Shown here: piece by piece, positions 36,696 to 45,083 of the stretch
Layout: every line of letters starts with the position of its first letter
How positions within the stretch are numbered: the first letter of the stretch is position 1
DNA from: Lachnospiraceae bacterium
GTDB taxonomy: Bacteria > Bacillota > Clostridia > Lachnospirales > Lachnospiraceae
DNA length: 64,000 nt
Assembly (NCBI GenBank): GCA_902363665.1
Contig: CABJAW010000018.1
Coordinates: 14,594-78,593 of the forward strand
Direction of reading: 5' to 3'
Translations under genes and position numbers: made by a program
Notes under the pieces: generated by a model
Database searches by the model: none
Seen by the model: only the letters and a program-made list of their open reading frames with translations
Told to the model about the DNA's origin: nothing

Positions 36696-38027
36696 TCACA
36701 CGTTTTCTCTCTCCCAGTCGCCCCTGCGGTAAAACAGCAGCGACAAAATCGTCGCGATCGACCAGCCCACAGGCCATGCGCACCAGATCCCGGTCACGCC
36801 GAACGCACGCGACAGCAAAACCGCGAGCGCCACACGCAGCAGCAGATCGGTAAACGTCGTCATCATAAACTGTTTCATCAGTCCGGTGCCGCGCAGGATT
36901 CCATCTGCCACCAGCTTCGCCGATACAATGAGATAAAACGGCGACAGAATCCGCAAAAACAAAATGCCCGTATGCATCGCCGTATCGGTCGGCTGATCCA
37001 TAAACAGATACAAAAGCCATCTTCCGGCCAGAAAATACAGCACGATCATCGGAACACAGATCGTCCAGATCATCTTCAGCCCGGCAAAAAAGCCCTGCCG
37101 GATGCGCTCCTGCTTTCCTGCTCCAAGGTTCTGCGCTGTATAATTTGAAATCCCGTTTCCAATCGTTGTAAACGAAGTGATCACCAGATTATTAAGCTTG
37201 ACCGCAGCCGCATAGCCTGCAATAACACTTGGTCCATATCCATTGATGACCGTCTGAATAATGATATTTCCAAAGGAAATAAAGCTCTGCTGCAGAATGC
37301 TCGGCACTGCGATCCGCACGATCCTTCCCAGAATCTTCCACGAAAACAGCGCCGCTTTTTTCTCCGTACGGATTTTTGCCAGCCGCTTTAATACCACCGC
37401 AATCGCAAGAACCGCGCTGATTCCCTGACACAGAAAGGTTGCCCAGGCCACACCTGCCACTCCCATATGAAAGCCTGCCACAAACAGAATATCCACCAGA
37501 ATATTTGCCGTCGAAGACACTGCCAGAAAGATAAACGGTGTCTTAGAATCTCCAAGTGCCGAAAAAATGCCGGTTGCAATGTTATAAAAAAACAGAAATG
37601 GCAGACCCCAGATATACACATCCAGATACAGCTTTGAATCCGCCATGATCTCCTGCGGCGTACGGATCAGCAAAAGCAGTGCCTGACAGCTCAAAATACC
37701 GACAAGCATCAAAATCGCACACAGTATGCCGCTTGCGATCATCGTTGTATACACTGCCGTCTTCACGTCTGCCAGGCGCTTTGCCCCGAACAGCTGCGAG
37801 ACGATAACTGAGCAGCCGATATTACAGCCAAATGCAAATGCGATAAAAATCAGCGTAATCTCATAGCTGTTTCCGACTGCCGCCAGCGCATTCTCCCCGA
37901 TAAATTTCCCCGCCACCAGACTGTCCGCGATGTTGTACAGCTGCTGAAAAATAATACTTCCAAACAACGGCAGACAAAACATCCATAACACCCGTTCCGG
38001 CCTGCCGACTGTTAAATCCTTATTCAT
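36696..38027 (-). CDS. MATE-family multidrug efflux transporter
   Basis: 443 residues from ATG 38027. Twelve helices in two related halves; FCLPLFGSIIFQQLYNIADSLVAGKFIGENALAAVG and the matching IAVPSILQQSFISFGNIIIQ are typical of the DinF/NorM-like branch. Exports cationic drugs or metabolites using a sodium or proton gradient. A GTG 12 codons upstream is an alternative start; AAAGGAG lies 14 bases before the ATG. Confidence 0.9.
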   Translation of the reverse strand: MNKDLTVGRPERVLWMFCLPLFGSIIFQQLYNIADSLVAGKFIGENALAAVGNSYEITLIFIAFAFGCNIGCSVIVSQLFGAKRLADVKTAVYTTMIASGILCAILMLVGILSCQALLLLIRTPQEIMADSKLYLDVYIWGLPFLFFYNIATGIFSALGDSKTPFIFLAVSSTANILVDILFVAGFHMGVAGVAWATFLCQGISAVLAIAVVLKRLAKIRTEKKAALFSWKILGRIVRIAVPSILQQSFISFGNIIIQTVINGYGPSVIAGYAAAVKLNNLVITSFTTIGNGISNYTAQNLGAGKQERIRQGFFAGLKMIWTICVPMIVLYFLAGRWLLYLFMDQPTDTAMHTGILFLRILSPFYLIVSAKLVADGILRGTGLMKQFMMTTFTDLLLRVALAVLLSRAFGVTGIWCAWPVGWSIATILSLLFYRRGDWERENV

Positions 38028-38114
38028 TTGTTTCTTTTTCTCTCCTTTCTTTTCCGTCCTCACTTCTTATCCTTTACTGTAACAGAGTGTACCATCAAAA
38101 TTCTTTCCTTTTCC

Positions 38115-38165
38115 AAAAAAGAAAAAGAGCTGATCTCCCACATACCTGCAGGAGTTCCTCTCTTT
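38115..38165 (-). terminator. Terminator of the tRNA-Ser gene
   Basis: Imperfect stem AGAGGAACTCC / GGGAGATCAGCTCT, followed on the minus strand by TTTTTCTTTTTT, starting 9 bp after the tRNA end. Confidence 0.55.
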
Positions 38166-38173
38166 CATCAGTA

Positions 38174-38261
38174 CGGAGACGGAGGGATTCGAACCCTCGT
38201 GCCGGTTACCCGACAACTTGATTTCGAGTCAAGCTCGTTATGGCCACTTCGATACGTCTCC
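38174..38261 (-). tRNA. tRNA-Ser (anticodon CGA)
   Basis: 88 nt: acceptor GGAGACG/CGTCTCC, anticodon stem CTTGA/TCAAG with loop CTCGAAA (CGA, reads UCG), long variable arm (TTGTCGGGTAACCGGCA) and TTCGAATC T-loop. Discriminator G; CCA not encoded. The long variable arm and discriminator fit serine. Confidence 0.95.
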
Positions 38262-38316
38262 ACATTATAAAATGTGTCACCACATCTAAATATTATAAAG
38301 CAGGGGCGGGGATACG

Positions 38317-38817
38317 TCAACTGTTTTCTTGTTCCTTTTCCCTCTTTTTCTTCTCCCTCAGCTCCCGGAAAAATCCGGACAGCATCGTCGAACACTCCTC
38401 CTGCAGTACACCGCGCTCGACCTCTACCTGATGGTTGAATTCCTGCATTTCCAAAAGGTTCAGGACAGAACCCGCACAGCCCGCCTTCGGATTCATGCTG
38501 CCGATCACAGCTCTGGTAATCCGGGACTGGACGATCGCACCGGCACACATCTGGCACGGTTCAAGTGTAATATAGATCGTGCATCCCTCCAGACGCCAGT
38601 CTCCCAGCTTTTTGCTTGCCCTGCGGATCGCATTGATTTCTGCATGGGAAGTCGTGTTTTTGTCTGTGTTGCGGCGGTTATAGCCGCGCGCAATAATTTT
38701 TCCCTCGTACACGATGACACAGCCAATCGGAACCTCCATCAGCGCATAGGCTTTCCTGGCCTGGCGCAGTGCCTCCTTCATATATACTTCATCTTCGGTC
38801 AGTTCCTGCTTTCTCAT
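38317..38817 (-). CDS. tadA: tRNA-specific adenosine deaminase
   Basis: 166 residues from ATG 38817 (GGAGGGGA upstream). Makes inosine at the wobble position of tRNA-Arg(ACG). Zinc motifs: SHAEINAIRRA (His ligand and catalytic Glu) and LEPCQMCAGAI (two Cys ligands); GSMNPKAGCAGSVLNLL matches the tRNA-binding end. Lies just upstream of tRNA-Ser and downstream of the SRP RNA, the common order in Firmicutes. Confidence 0.93.
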   Translation of the reverse strand: MRKQELTEDEVYMKEALRQARKAYALMEVPIGCVIVYEGKIIARGYNRRNTDKNTTSHAEINAIRRASKKLGDWRLEGCTIYITLEPCQMCAGAIVQSRITRAVIGSMNPKAGCAGSVLNLLEMQEFNHQVEVERGVLQEECSTMLSGFFRELREKKKREKEQENS

Positions 38818-38908
38818 TCGGTGATTCCCCTCCGATCCTCTTCTTTTGCCCACGCCCCATAAACCATTTTTTCACGCAAATTGATTTTCCCCTGCGCGCA
38901 TCTTACAT

Positions 38909-38978
38909 AAAAAAAATCATCGCAAATCATAAACGCCGCTTCCCAGGAAGCACCTTTACCCTTTGCGATGACTTTTTT
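38909..38978 (-). terminator. Terminator of the SRP RNA
   Basis: TCATCGCAAA / TTTGCGATGA stem enclosing a GCTTCC/GGAAGC hairpin, followed on the minus strand by eight T. The plus strand also ends in six T, so it may be bidirectional. Confidence 0.85.
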
Positions 38979-39244
38979 ATCCGCGCGCCTTGCTTCGAAC
39001 GCATACCATGGACGTTACCTGAACAGTTAACTCGACCCAGGCACCCTTACGGCACACAGGTGGTCCCGCTTAGTGCTGCTCCATTCCTGACCTGACACGG
39101 TTCACGGGTTCCTGTTGCGCAAGACCCAGGCGTCAACATCACTTATTCAGGGCAGCTCCACAGCAGTACGCCCTCGGCTCGGCATCACCCTCGCTGTAGC
39201 GGATTGCGAGTACAGGGCACCGCTATCTCCCCGGCTGCGCGGAT
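38979..39244 (-). ncRNA. ffs: Signal recognition particle RNA, large bacterial type
   Basis: About 266 nt. Ends pair (ATCCGCGC at 5', GCGCGGAT at 3'). The conserved SRP domain is GTGTCAGGTCAGGAATGGAG-CAGCACTAAG, with the GGAA-type tetraloop region binding Ffh. Length and the 5' Alu-like part mark the Bacillus/Clostridium type. A near-consensus promoter lies exactly upstream. Confidence 0.93.
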
Positions 39245-39250
39245 GTTTCA

Positions 39251-39279
39251 ACTATACAGGGTTTGCGCAGATTTGTCAA
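39251..39279 (-). promoter_or_regulatory. SRP RNA promoter
   Basis: Minus-strand TTGACA, 17-bp spacer, TATAGT. The first paired base of the RNA (39244) lies seven bases downstream. Confidence 0.88.
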
Positions 39280-39370
39280 GTATTATGCTTGCAATCCGGT
39301 TACAGCCCTCCGGTAAAGCATTGCTGTTCACAGCTCTCAGTGAAAGTTTCCCTGTGAAAAAAGGGACTGC

Positions 39371-40417
39371 TCACAACAGCCGACAGTGATGCAGTTCCCG
39401 CTCCAGTTCTGCCTTGGAATGGTGATGCCCGTGTTTTCCTTCCGTCAGATAATGATTGTGCTCATGGCTGTGGGAAACCACATGCTGATGCGTGCTTCCG
39501 TCGTGTGTATGTGTGATTGTATGAGTATGCATATGGGTGTGCTCATGTACAAGCGTATCAACAATTACCAGGGCGGTTCCGCCCGCCATCACAAGCAGTG
39601 CTGCAAGATAGACCATCGACAGCTTTTCCCCGAGTACCACAAAGGACAAAAATCCTCCGATAAACGGTGCCACCGCATAATAAGTGCTTGTCTTTGCCGC
39701 GCCAAGCGATTTCTGTGCTCGGATATACGTAAAAATGCTGAGTCCGTACGCCACATACCCAAGGAGCAGCGCAAGCAGGATATATCTGAACTGAGGAAAC
39801 GGCTCACGGCAGAAAAGTGCGATCACAAACGAACCCATCCCGGAAAAGAACCCCTTGATCGTAACGATCTGATACGTACTTTTCGAAGAAATGTTACGTG
39901 TGCAGTTGTTTTCCAGTCCCCAGCACACCGTAGCTGCCAGCACAAGCAGTGAACCAAGTGAAAACTCCATGCTGCCGCTGCCCTCAAATGACAGGATAAT
40001 ACTCGACAAAGTAATCAGAGCGATTGCTCCCCAGAGCCTCGCTGAAATTTTTTCATGAAACAGCACAAGCGCGATCACGGAAGTCGCCACGATCTCAAAG
40101 TTGCCAAGCAGCGACGCATTTGCCGAACTTCCAATGCTCACACCGAACATAAGCAGGATCGGTGCCGCAATGTCCAGCACGACCATTCCGAGCGTATAGG
40201 GAAGGTCTGATCCGGAGAGACGCTCCTCGGGCCGCTCTGCCTTTCTGTGAAACAAATACATCGTTCCCACACCGATCCCGGCTCCCAGATACAGAAACGC
40301 GGCCATGAAGGTCGGCGGCACATCCTTCAGCAAAACCTTTGAGCACGGTACATTCACGGCATAAAATAAAGCTGCCAGCAGCGCATACAAAATTGCAGTG
40401 AGATTTTTGTTCTTCAT
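39371..40417 (-). CDS. DMT/EamA transporter with histidine-rich tail
   Basis: 348 residues: ten helices in two EamA repeats (residues about 1-285, e.g. FYAVNVPCSKVLLKDVPPTFMA and ARLWGAIALITLSSIILSFEGSG), then a cytoplasmic tail of about 55 residues rich in His (HEHTHMHTHTITHTHDGS, HQHVVSHSHEHNHYL, KHGHHHS). The tail suggests zinc, nickel or cobalt binding. With the two G3E GTPases next door, one of which has a His-rich loop, this may be a metal or metallophore transporter. Ordinary EamA proteins lack such a tail. Confidence 0.82.
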   Translation of the reverse strand: MKNKNLTAILYALLAALFYAVNVPCSKVLLKDVPPTFMAAFLYLGAGIGVGTMYLFHRKAERPEERLSGSDLPYTLGMVVLDIAAPILLMFGVSIGSSANASLLGNFEIVATSVIALVLFHEKISARLWGAIALITLSSIILSFEGSGSMEFSLGSLLVLAATVCWGLENNCTRNISSKSTYQIVTIKGFFSGMGSFVIALFCREPFPQFRYILLALLLGYVAYGLSIFTYIRAQKSLGAAKTSTYYAVAPFIGGFLSFVVLGEKLSMVYLAALLVMAGGTALVIVDTLVHEHTHMHTHTITHTHDGSTHQHVVSHSHEHNHYLTEGKHGHHHSKAELERELHHCRLL

Positions 40418-40560
40418 CCAGGCTTTCCCCTTCTTTACGCGTAATCCTGAAAAATTCCGGTTTCATCTATAACCGATTATATCCGTACCATGCTCAGACT
40501 GCAATAGCATGCTCAAAATTCTTTCAGGCTACTCGCCAAAGTCCTGAGCATCCCGTCATC

Positions 40561-40604
40561 GTCAAAGCGGATAATCTCAATCTGCTTCGCTGCCTGACTT
40601 AGTT
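40561..40604. repeat. AAGCGGAT palindromic repeat, copy D
   Basis: GTCAAAGCGGATAATCTCAA then TCTGCTTCGCTGCCTGACTTAG, touching the stop codon of the next gene. Confidence 0.7.
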
Positions 40605-41549
40605 AAAATACACTACTTCATCTGCCGGCTTCTCCGCAGTCTCGTAGCTGATGCCGTAAAGCACCGGTCCCTCTTCGCCGTACTCTTTCGCGTATTCGTT
40701 ACGGATTTCTGCCGTAATCCAGATCCACTGACGGGACTTGAGCAGACCTGCAAATTCTGCTTTGCACAGATAGCCGACAAAACGGATATCATTTTCGCAG
40801 CAGGTCATCGCATTGCGGCCCGGAATAAATACGCCCTGCGGAAAGCGGTTTGACTTCATGACTTTTGCAAGGAAACGCACCTTTTTACCCTCGTAGCGCT
40901 CCGGATTGTCGGAAACATCGAGATACCAGAGGCCGTAATCCATATCGTCAATCTGAATCACAGCCGCATTCAGATCATACGGCGGCTCTTCCATGCCAGG
41001 GTCGACCGGATTGCCTTCCTCGTCCTCAAAATAAACCATTGCCCGCGGATTGACGCCGCGTACCGCACGGCGGAAGGAATGCAGCGGCATGTCCTCGGTG
41101 CAGCGGTTGAAAATTACCATCTCCGTATACGTGAAGAGATTACTTAAAATGCCCTTCATATTGTTGACATACACCTGAAACGTGCTTCCGTCCACGATTG
41201 TGATTACCTGCGCGATCTCAACCTCACGCGGCAGAGCGCTGTCAAACATCCATTTGCAGTCCCACATACCGTTCATCTCGACGAAAATACGTTTCGGACG
41301 GTATTTCCGAATGCAGTTTCTCAGGTATTCCCCGTTAAAATCCTTCTCCTCGTCAACGGTCAGAGAGAGAATATTCAAATTCGTCAGTTCGGACTGATCG
41401 TACTCGACCTCGCCCTCCTCACACAGGATCAGCAGGGTCTTCTGACCGTCCGCAAAATCGCCGTTCGTGAGTACATCCTGAATGAAGGAGGTCTTGCCGC
41501 CCTCCAGAAATCCGTTGATTAAATAAAGTGGTATCGTATTGGAAAACAT
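40599..41549 (-). CDS. G3E/CobW-like GTPase fused to a DUF1980/YcgQ-like C-terminus
   Basis: 316 residues from ATG 41549. N-terminal G3E-like domain: P-loop LINGFLEGGKTSFIQDVL, FVEMNGMW in place of EPSG, FNRCTED in place of NKxD. The metal CxCC motif of COG0523 proteins is absent. The C-terminal 110 residues (YEGKKVRFLAKVMKSNRFPQ, GRNAMTCCENDIRFVGYLCK, WIWITAEI) resemble the soluble end of YcgQ/TIGR03943 permease partners. It may therefore couple metallochaperone-type GTPase and YcgQR-like transport functions. Confidence 0.72.
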   Translation of the reverse strand: MFSNTIPLYLINGFLEGGKTSFIQDVLTNGDFADGQKTLLILCEEGEVEYDQSELTNLNILSLTVDEEKDFNGEYLRNCIRKYRPKRIFVEMNGMWDCKWMFDSALPREVEIAQVITIVDGSTFQVYVNNMKGILSNLFTYTEMVIFNRCTEDMPLHSFRRAVRGVNPRAMVYFEDEEGNPVDPGMEEPPYDLNAAVIQIDDMDYGLWYLDVSDNPERYEGKKVRFLAKVMKSNRFPQGVFIPGRNAMTCCENDIRFVGYLCKAEFAGLLKSRQWIWITAEIRNEYAKEYGEEGPVLYGISYETAEKPADEVVYFN

Positions 41550-41650
41550 TTTGTCACTTCCTTTTTTTATTTTGCAGTTCATCCCTCCGCTTTGGCAGCG
41601 GAAGAATCCTTACAGGTCTTTTGTTGAACAGTTCCCTGTCTGTAATAATT

Positions 41651-41690
41651 CAGACCTGCAGCGAAACAACCGCCTGCAGGTCTGTTTTTT
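41651..41690 (+). terminator. Strong hairpin with U-tract on the plus strand
   Basis: CAGACCTGCA / TGCAGGTCTG stem followed by TTTTTTCGTTTTT on the plus strand. Both neighbours are on the minus strand, so it would stop antisense transcription, or act as a weaker terminator after the CobW gene. Confidence 0.55.
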
Positions 41691-41747
41691 CGTTTTTATC
41701 ACCAGCGCGTACAGCAAATCCCACCCACTGCTTATTGCTCCGCGCAA

Positions 41748-41813
41748 TTGAACGCAGATAAGCATTCCCCCGCTTCAAGTGCGTGGAGCACTAAGCGGTG
41801 GGTAAGGGGGATG
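41748..41813. repeat. CCACCGCTTAGTGCTC palindrome, copy 3 (inverted)
   Basis: Starts TTGAACGCAGATAAGCATTC and runs CCCCGCTTCAAGTGCGTGGA-GCACTAAGCGGTGGG, reverse of the copies at 33124 and 35103. A second partial half (CCACTGCTTATTGCTCCGCG) precedes it. Confidence 0.7.
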
Positions 41814-41818
41814 CTTAT

Positions 41819-41862
41819 GTCAGTGGGAGTTGAAAGCTCCCACTGACAGGTCGCGAAGCGAC
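41819..41862. repeat. Two perfect hairpins in a palindrome cluster
   Basis: GTCAGTGGGAG-7 nt-CTCCCACTGAC (11-bp stem, 41819-41847) and GTCGC-GAA-GCGAC (41850-41862). Adjacent to two repeat families; together 41725-41936 has no gene and may be a decayed IS200/605-type element. Confidence 0.7.
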
Positions 41863-41867
41863 TGCGT

Positions 41868-41936
41868 TCATGAGCAAGTAGCAAAGCGGATTGCGAATGT
41901 CCGCTTTACGCAGGGGACTTGCCTGACTCGGTCAAA
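41868..41936. repeat. AAGCGGAT palindromic repeat, copy E (inverted)
   Basis: GAGCAAGTAGCAAAGCGGAT then TGCGAATGTCCGCTTTACGC and CTTGCCTGACTCGGTC. The core is opposite in orientation to copy C. Confidence 0.7.
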
Positions 41937-41978
41937 AATACCCTCAATGACTGCCACATCTTCCGGAACTACTGCTCT

Positions 41979-43208
41979 TTACAGCAGAAACAATTTTTCA
42001 AGTTTTGCCTCATCAAGCTTCGAGCCGATTACACACAGTCTTCCGGTGTAGTCTGCTGAGCCGTTGCGGATCTCATACTCACCCGGTACCAGGTCAAAGT
42101 GCAGCCAGGTACCTTCCGTATCCGGCAGCATTCCCTTTGCACGCAGCACGATTCCGTACTCCTCAGAGTCGCTTAAGGTCTTCAGGATCTGCTCCAGCTC
42201 ATCCTTTGTATACTTTCTCGGAGTCTCACGTCCCCAGGAAGTGAATACCTCATCTGCGTGGTGATGGTGATGATGGCCGTCCTCATCATGGTGATGACCA
42301 CAGCTGCATACACCGTTCTGATCATAGTGATGATGATGCTCGTGATCGTGCTCCTCATGGTCATGGCCGCAGCCGCACTCCTCATCGTGATGATGATGCT
42401 CATGATCGTGCTCCTCATGGTCATGGCCGCAGCCGCACTCCTCGTCGTGGTCGTGATGATGCTCGTGATCGTACTCCTCATGGTCATGGCCGCAGCCGCA
42501 CTCTTCGTCGTGGTCGTGATGGTGGTGCTCATGGTCATGGCCGCAGCCACACTCTTCATCATGATGATGGTGATGATGCTCAGCTTCCTCCATCAGTTCC
42601 TTTGCCAGAGAATCCGTGCCCTCGATTGCCTTTAAGATCTGCCCGCCGGTGATATCGTCCCACGGAGTCGTGATGACAACTGCCTTCGGGTTCTTCTCAC
42701 GGATCAGCTCTGCTGCCTGCAGCTGCTTCTCCTGTGACAGCTTCTGCGTACGGCTTAAAATAACCGCACCTGCATTTTCAATCTGATTGTTGTAGAACTC
42801 ACCAAAGTTCTTCATATACATTTTAATCTTGGATGCATCGGCTACGGTAACCAGTGCATTGATCTCAAGTCCTGCCTCTTTCGAAGCATCCTCTACTGCA
42901 CGGCGCACGTCAGAAAGCTTGCCCACGCCTGACGGCTCGATGATGATGCGGTCCGGATGATACTCGTCTGCCACTTTTTTCAGAGCCTTGCCAAAATCAC
43001 CTACCAGAGAGCAGCAGATGCAGCCGGAGTTCATCTCTGTGATATTGATTCCTGCGTCTCTTAAAAAGCCGCCGTCGATACCGATCTCACCAAATTCATT
43101 CTCGATCAGTACGATCTGCTGGCCTGCAAATACCTCTTTAATCAGCTTCTTGATCAGTGTTGTCTTTCCTGCTCCGAGGAAACCGGAAAAAATATCAACT
43201 TTTATCAT
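41979..43208 (-). CDS. CobW/G3E family GTPase with histidine-rich metal-binding repeats
   Basis: 409 residues from ATG 43208 (AGAAGGA upstream). N-terminal GTPase: P-loop FSGFLGAGKTTLIKKL, the CxCC metal motif in MNSGCICCSLVGDF, and IIEPSGVGKLSDV. Residues about 210-330 carry a striking array of four to five HDHE and DEECGCGHDHE units with His runs. A CobW_C-like end follows (LRAKGMLPDTEGTWLHFDLVPGEY). Predicted metallochaperone for zinc, cobalt or nickel, storing metal in the His/Cys array. Near a second G3E protein and a His-tailed transporter. Confidence 0.88.
   Translation of the reverse strand: MIKVDIFSGFLGAGKTTLIKKLIKEVFAGQQIVLIENEFGEIGIDGGFLRDAGINITEMNSGCICCSLVGDFGKALKKVADEYHPDRIIIEPSGVGKLSDVRRAVEDASKEAGLEINALVTVADASKIKMYMKNFGEFYNNQIENAGAVILSRTQKLSQEKQLQAAELIREKNPKAVVITTPWDDITGGQILKAIEGTDSLAKELMEEAEHHHHHHDEECGCGHDHEHHHHDHDEECGCGHDHEEYDHEHHHDHDEECGCGHDHEEHDHEHHHHDEECGCGHDHEEHDHEHHHHYDQNGVCSCGHHHDEDGHHHHHHADEVFTSWGRETPRKYTKDELEQILKTLSDSEEYGIVLRAKGMLPDTEGTWLHFDLVPGEYEIRNGSADYTGRLCVIGSKLDEAKLEKLFLL
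42275..42580. repeat. In-gene repeats encoding His/Cys metal units
   Basis: About five copies of a unit encoding DEECGCGHDHEEHDHEHHH, made of CAT/GAT-rich codons. Nearly identical copies suggest unit number may change by slippage. Confidence 0.85.
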
Positions 43209-43250
43209 AATAGGATTCCTTCTTTCAAATAGTATAACTGTGCCGTTGCT

Positions 43251-43279
43251 ACTATAACACAGATTCCCCGATTGTGCAA
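43251..43279 (-). promoter_or_regulatory. Promoter of the CobW-type gene
   Basis: Minus-strand TTGCAC, 17-bp spacer, TATAGT, 43 bp upstream of the start codon. No consensus Zur palindrome is seen. Confidence 0.65.
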
Positions 43280-43301
43280 ACAGCAAAACAGGTTTCCACT
43301 A

Positions 43302-44063
43302 TTATCTTTCGCTGATTTTTCCAAGAAATTCACGGATTCTTGCATGATCCGCGTCAAATACCTCATCCGGTTTTCCTTCCAGAGCCACAACACCCTTATC
43401 CATAAAGATCACACGATCAGAAATATCCCGCGCAAAACTCATCTCATGCGTCACGATCACCATCGTGATCTGCAGGTCGGCCAGCGAACGGATAACCTTC
43501 AATACTTCCCCGGTCAGCTCCGGATCAAGCGCACTCGTCGGTTCATCAAAAAAGAGGATTTTCGGGTTGAGTGCCAGTGCCCGTGCGATCGCAACTCTCT
43601 GACACTGTCCGCCGGAAAGCTGGCATGGATAAGCATTTTCCTTATCTGACAATCCCATCTTTTTCAGCAGCTCCCTCGCCTCCTGATACACCTCTTCTTT
43701 CCCGCGCTTCTGAATCCGGATTGGCGCATCCGTAATGTTTTTCATAACAGAAAAATGAGGAAACAGATTAAAATTCTGGAATACCAGTCCAAAATAAGAA
43801 TGGATCTTCCTTGCCTGCTCTCCCCTTGGGTAACTTTTTGTTCCGTTTGCATCAGCGCTTGCAACCGTTTCACCCATATAGCGGATTTCTCCGCCATCGA
43901 TCTCTTCCAGCATCGTCGCGCAGCGCAGCAGCGTCGATTTGCCAGAGCCGGACGGCCCGATGATCGAAAGAATCTCTCCTTCTTCCACAGAAAGAGAAAT
44001 ATCCTTCAGCACGCCAAGCCCGTCAAATTCTTTTTTTATGTGATTCATTTCCAGCAGTTTCAT
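43302..44063 (-). CDS. Polar amino acid ABC importer ATPase (GlnQ-like)
   Basis: 253 residues from ATG 44063, which has GGAGG six bases upstream; a GTG four codons earlier overlaps that site. Walker A GPSGSGKSTLL, signature LSGGQCQRVAIARAL, Walker B ILFFDEPTSALDPELTGEV, H-loop VIVTHEMSFAR. The C-terminal VFDADHARIREFLGKI is typical of polar amino acid importers. Energises the permease and binding protein encoded upstream. Confidence 0.92.
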   Translation of the reverse strand: MKLLEMNHIKKEFDGLGVLKDISLSVEEGEILSIIGPSGSGKSTLLRCATMLEEIDGGEIRYMGETVASADANGTKSYPRGEQARKIHSYFGLVFQNFNLFPHFSVMKNITDAPIRIQKRGKEEVYQEARELLKKMGLSDKENAYPCQLSGGQCQRVAIARALALNPKILFFDEPTSALDPELTGEVLKVIRSLADLQITMVIVTHEMSFARDISDRVIFMDKGVVALEGKPDEVFDADHARIREFLGKISER

Positions 44064-44184
44064 ATTTTCCTCCACGTATTCCGTTCAGCTCTTAGAGCGT
44101 GTTTGAAAAATCATTCCCGCAATCAGTCTCATGATCGCAGTCACTTTACGTCTGTATCTACGTCTTTTTTTCGATGAGCGAATT

Positions 44185-44224
44185 TTATCCACACATTCCG
44201 TCTTCCAGCCGAATCTTATCCACA
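44185..44224 (+). promoter_or_regulatory. Two perfect DnaA-box sequences
   Basis: TTATCCACA at 44185-44193 and 44216-44224, same orientation, 31 bp (three turns) apart, in the 182-bp gap between the amino acid permease and ATPase genes. No AT-rich unwinding element or replication gene is near, so not an origin; could titrate DnaA or regulate. Confidence 0.5.
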
Positions 44225-44245
44225 GTCAGCCGTCTGTATCCCTCT

Positions 44246-44896
44246 TTACTGGTAATAACTCATCTTTTTCTCGATCGTTTCCATCGCTACCGCTACTACC
44301 AGGTTAAATACATAGTAGAAAATCGCCGCCACAACAAACGGAATAAATGTGGTCTGTGATGCCGCAATCTGTTTTGCAATCGTAAACATCTCCGCATAGG
44401 CAAGTGAAAAGCTTAAGGACGTATCTTTTACAAGCGTGATTACCTCATTTGTGATCGATGGCAGAATCCGTTTTACTACCTGCGGAAAAATGATGTGACA
44501 AAAGCACTGAGCCTTGCTGTAGCCAAGCACCCTCGCTGCCTCATACTGTCCCTGCGGCATCGATTCGATTCCGGAACGATAGATTTCGGCAAAATACGCC
44601 GCATAATTCAAGGCGAATCCAATGATAATTGCAAGAAAACGGTAGGAACCGCCGATCTTCATTCCGAATAAATAAAACGGGCCAAAATAAACTACCAGCA
44701 GCTGCAGCATCAGCGGCGTGCCGCGCATCACAGAAATATAGACCTTCATTACCGTGCGCAGAATTTTGTTTTTCGACATTCTTCCAAATGCGATCAAAAG
44801 GCCGAGCGGCAGTGAAAAAATAAGTGTCAGGAAAAAGATTCCCATCGACTTGAGCATACCGCTGCTCAGCTGTTCCAGCATAACTGAAAATTTCAT
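44246..44896 (-). CDS. Polar amino acid ABC importer permease
   Basis: 216 residues from ATG 44896 (GGAGG upstream). Five helices and the His/Glu/Gln permease family signature ALNYAAYFAEIYRSGIESMPQGQYEAARVLGYS, with the cytoplasmic EAA loop. Homodimeric channel for the GlnQ-like ATPase. The gap upstream holds a CTGCCGC/GCGGCAG hairpin (44921-44943) that may lower its expression. Confidence 0.92.
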   Translation of the reverse strand: MKFSVMLEQLSSGMLKSMGIFFLTLIFSLPLGLLIAFGRMSKNKILRTVMKVYISVMRGTPLMLQLLVVYFGPFYLFGMKIGGSYRFLAIIIGFALNYAAYFAEIYRSGIESMPQGQYEAARVLGYSKAQCFCHIIFPQVVKRILPSITNEVITLVKDTSLSFSLAYAEMFTIAKQIAASQTTFIPFVVAAIFYYVFNLVVAVAMETIEKKMSYYQ

Positions 44897-45083
44897 ATGT
44901 TCCTCCATCAGCGCAAAAGAGGCTGCCGCGGTAAAATGCGGCAGTCCCTGCGTATTTTTCTTATTTTTTTGTAACCGTTCAGATCCAGACAAAATTTATA
45001 AAGCGAACGTAAAACACCTGCGTTTTTAAGTGCATTTGTCAAAGCGGAATTACTGAAACTCCTTTTCACACATTCTCCAATGT

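Noticed and set aside
39060..39085. GCTTAGTGCTGCTCC as another copy of the IS200/605-like palindrome
   Set aside because: It is the conserved core of the SRP RNA; similarity is only about 12 bases.
42258..42635. Hydrophobic plus-strand protein opposite the His-rich repeats
   Set aside because: It is the antisense of CAT/GAT codons, which always reads as Met/Val/Ile.
44185..44224. Replication origin
   Set aside because: Only two boxes, no AT-rich unwinding region, no dnaA, dnaN or rep gene nearby.
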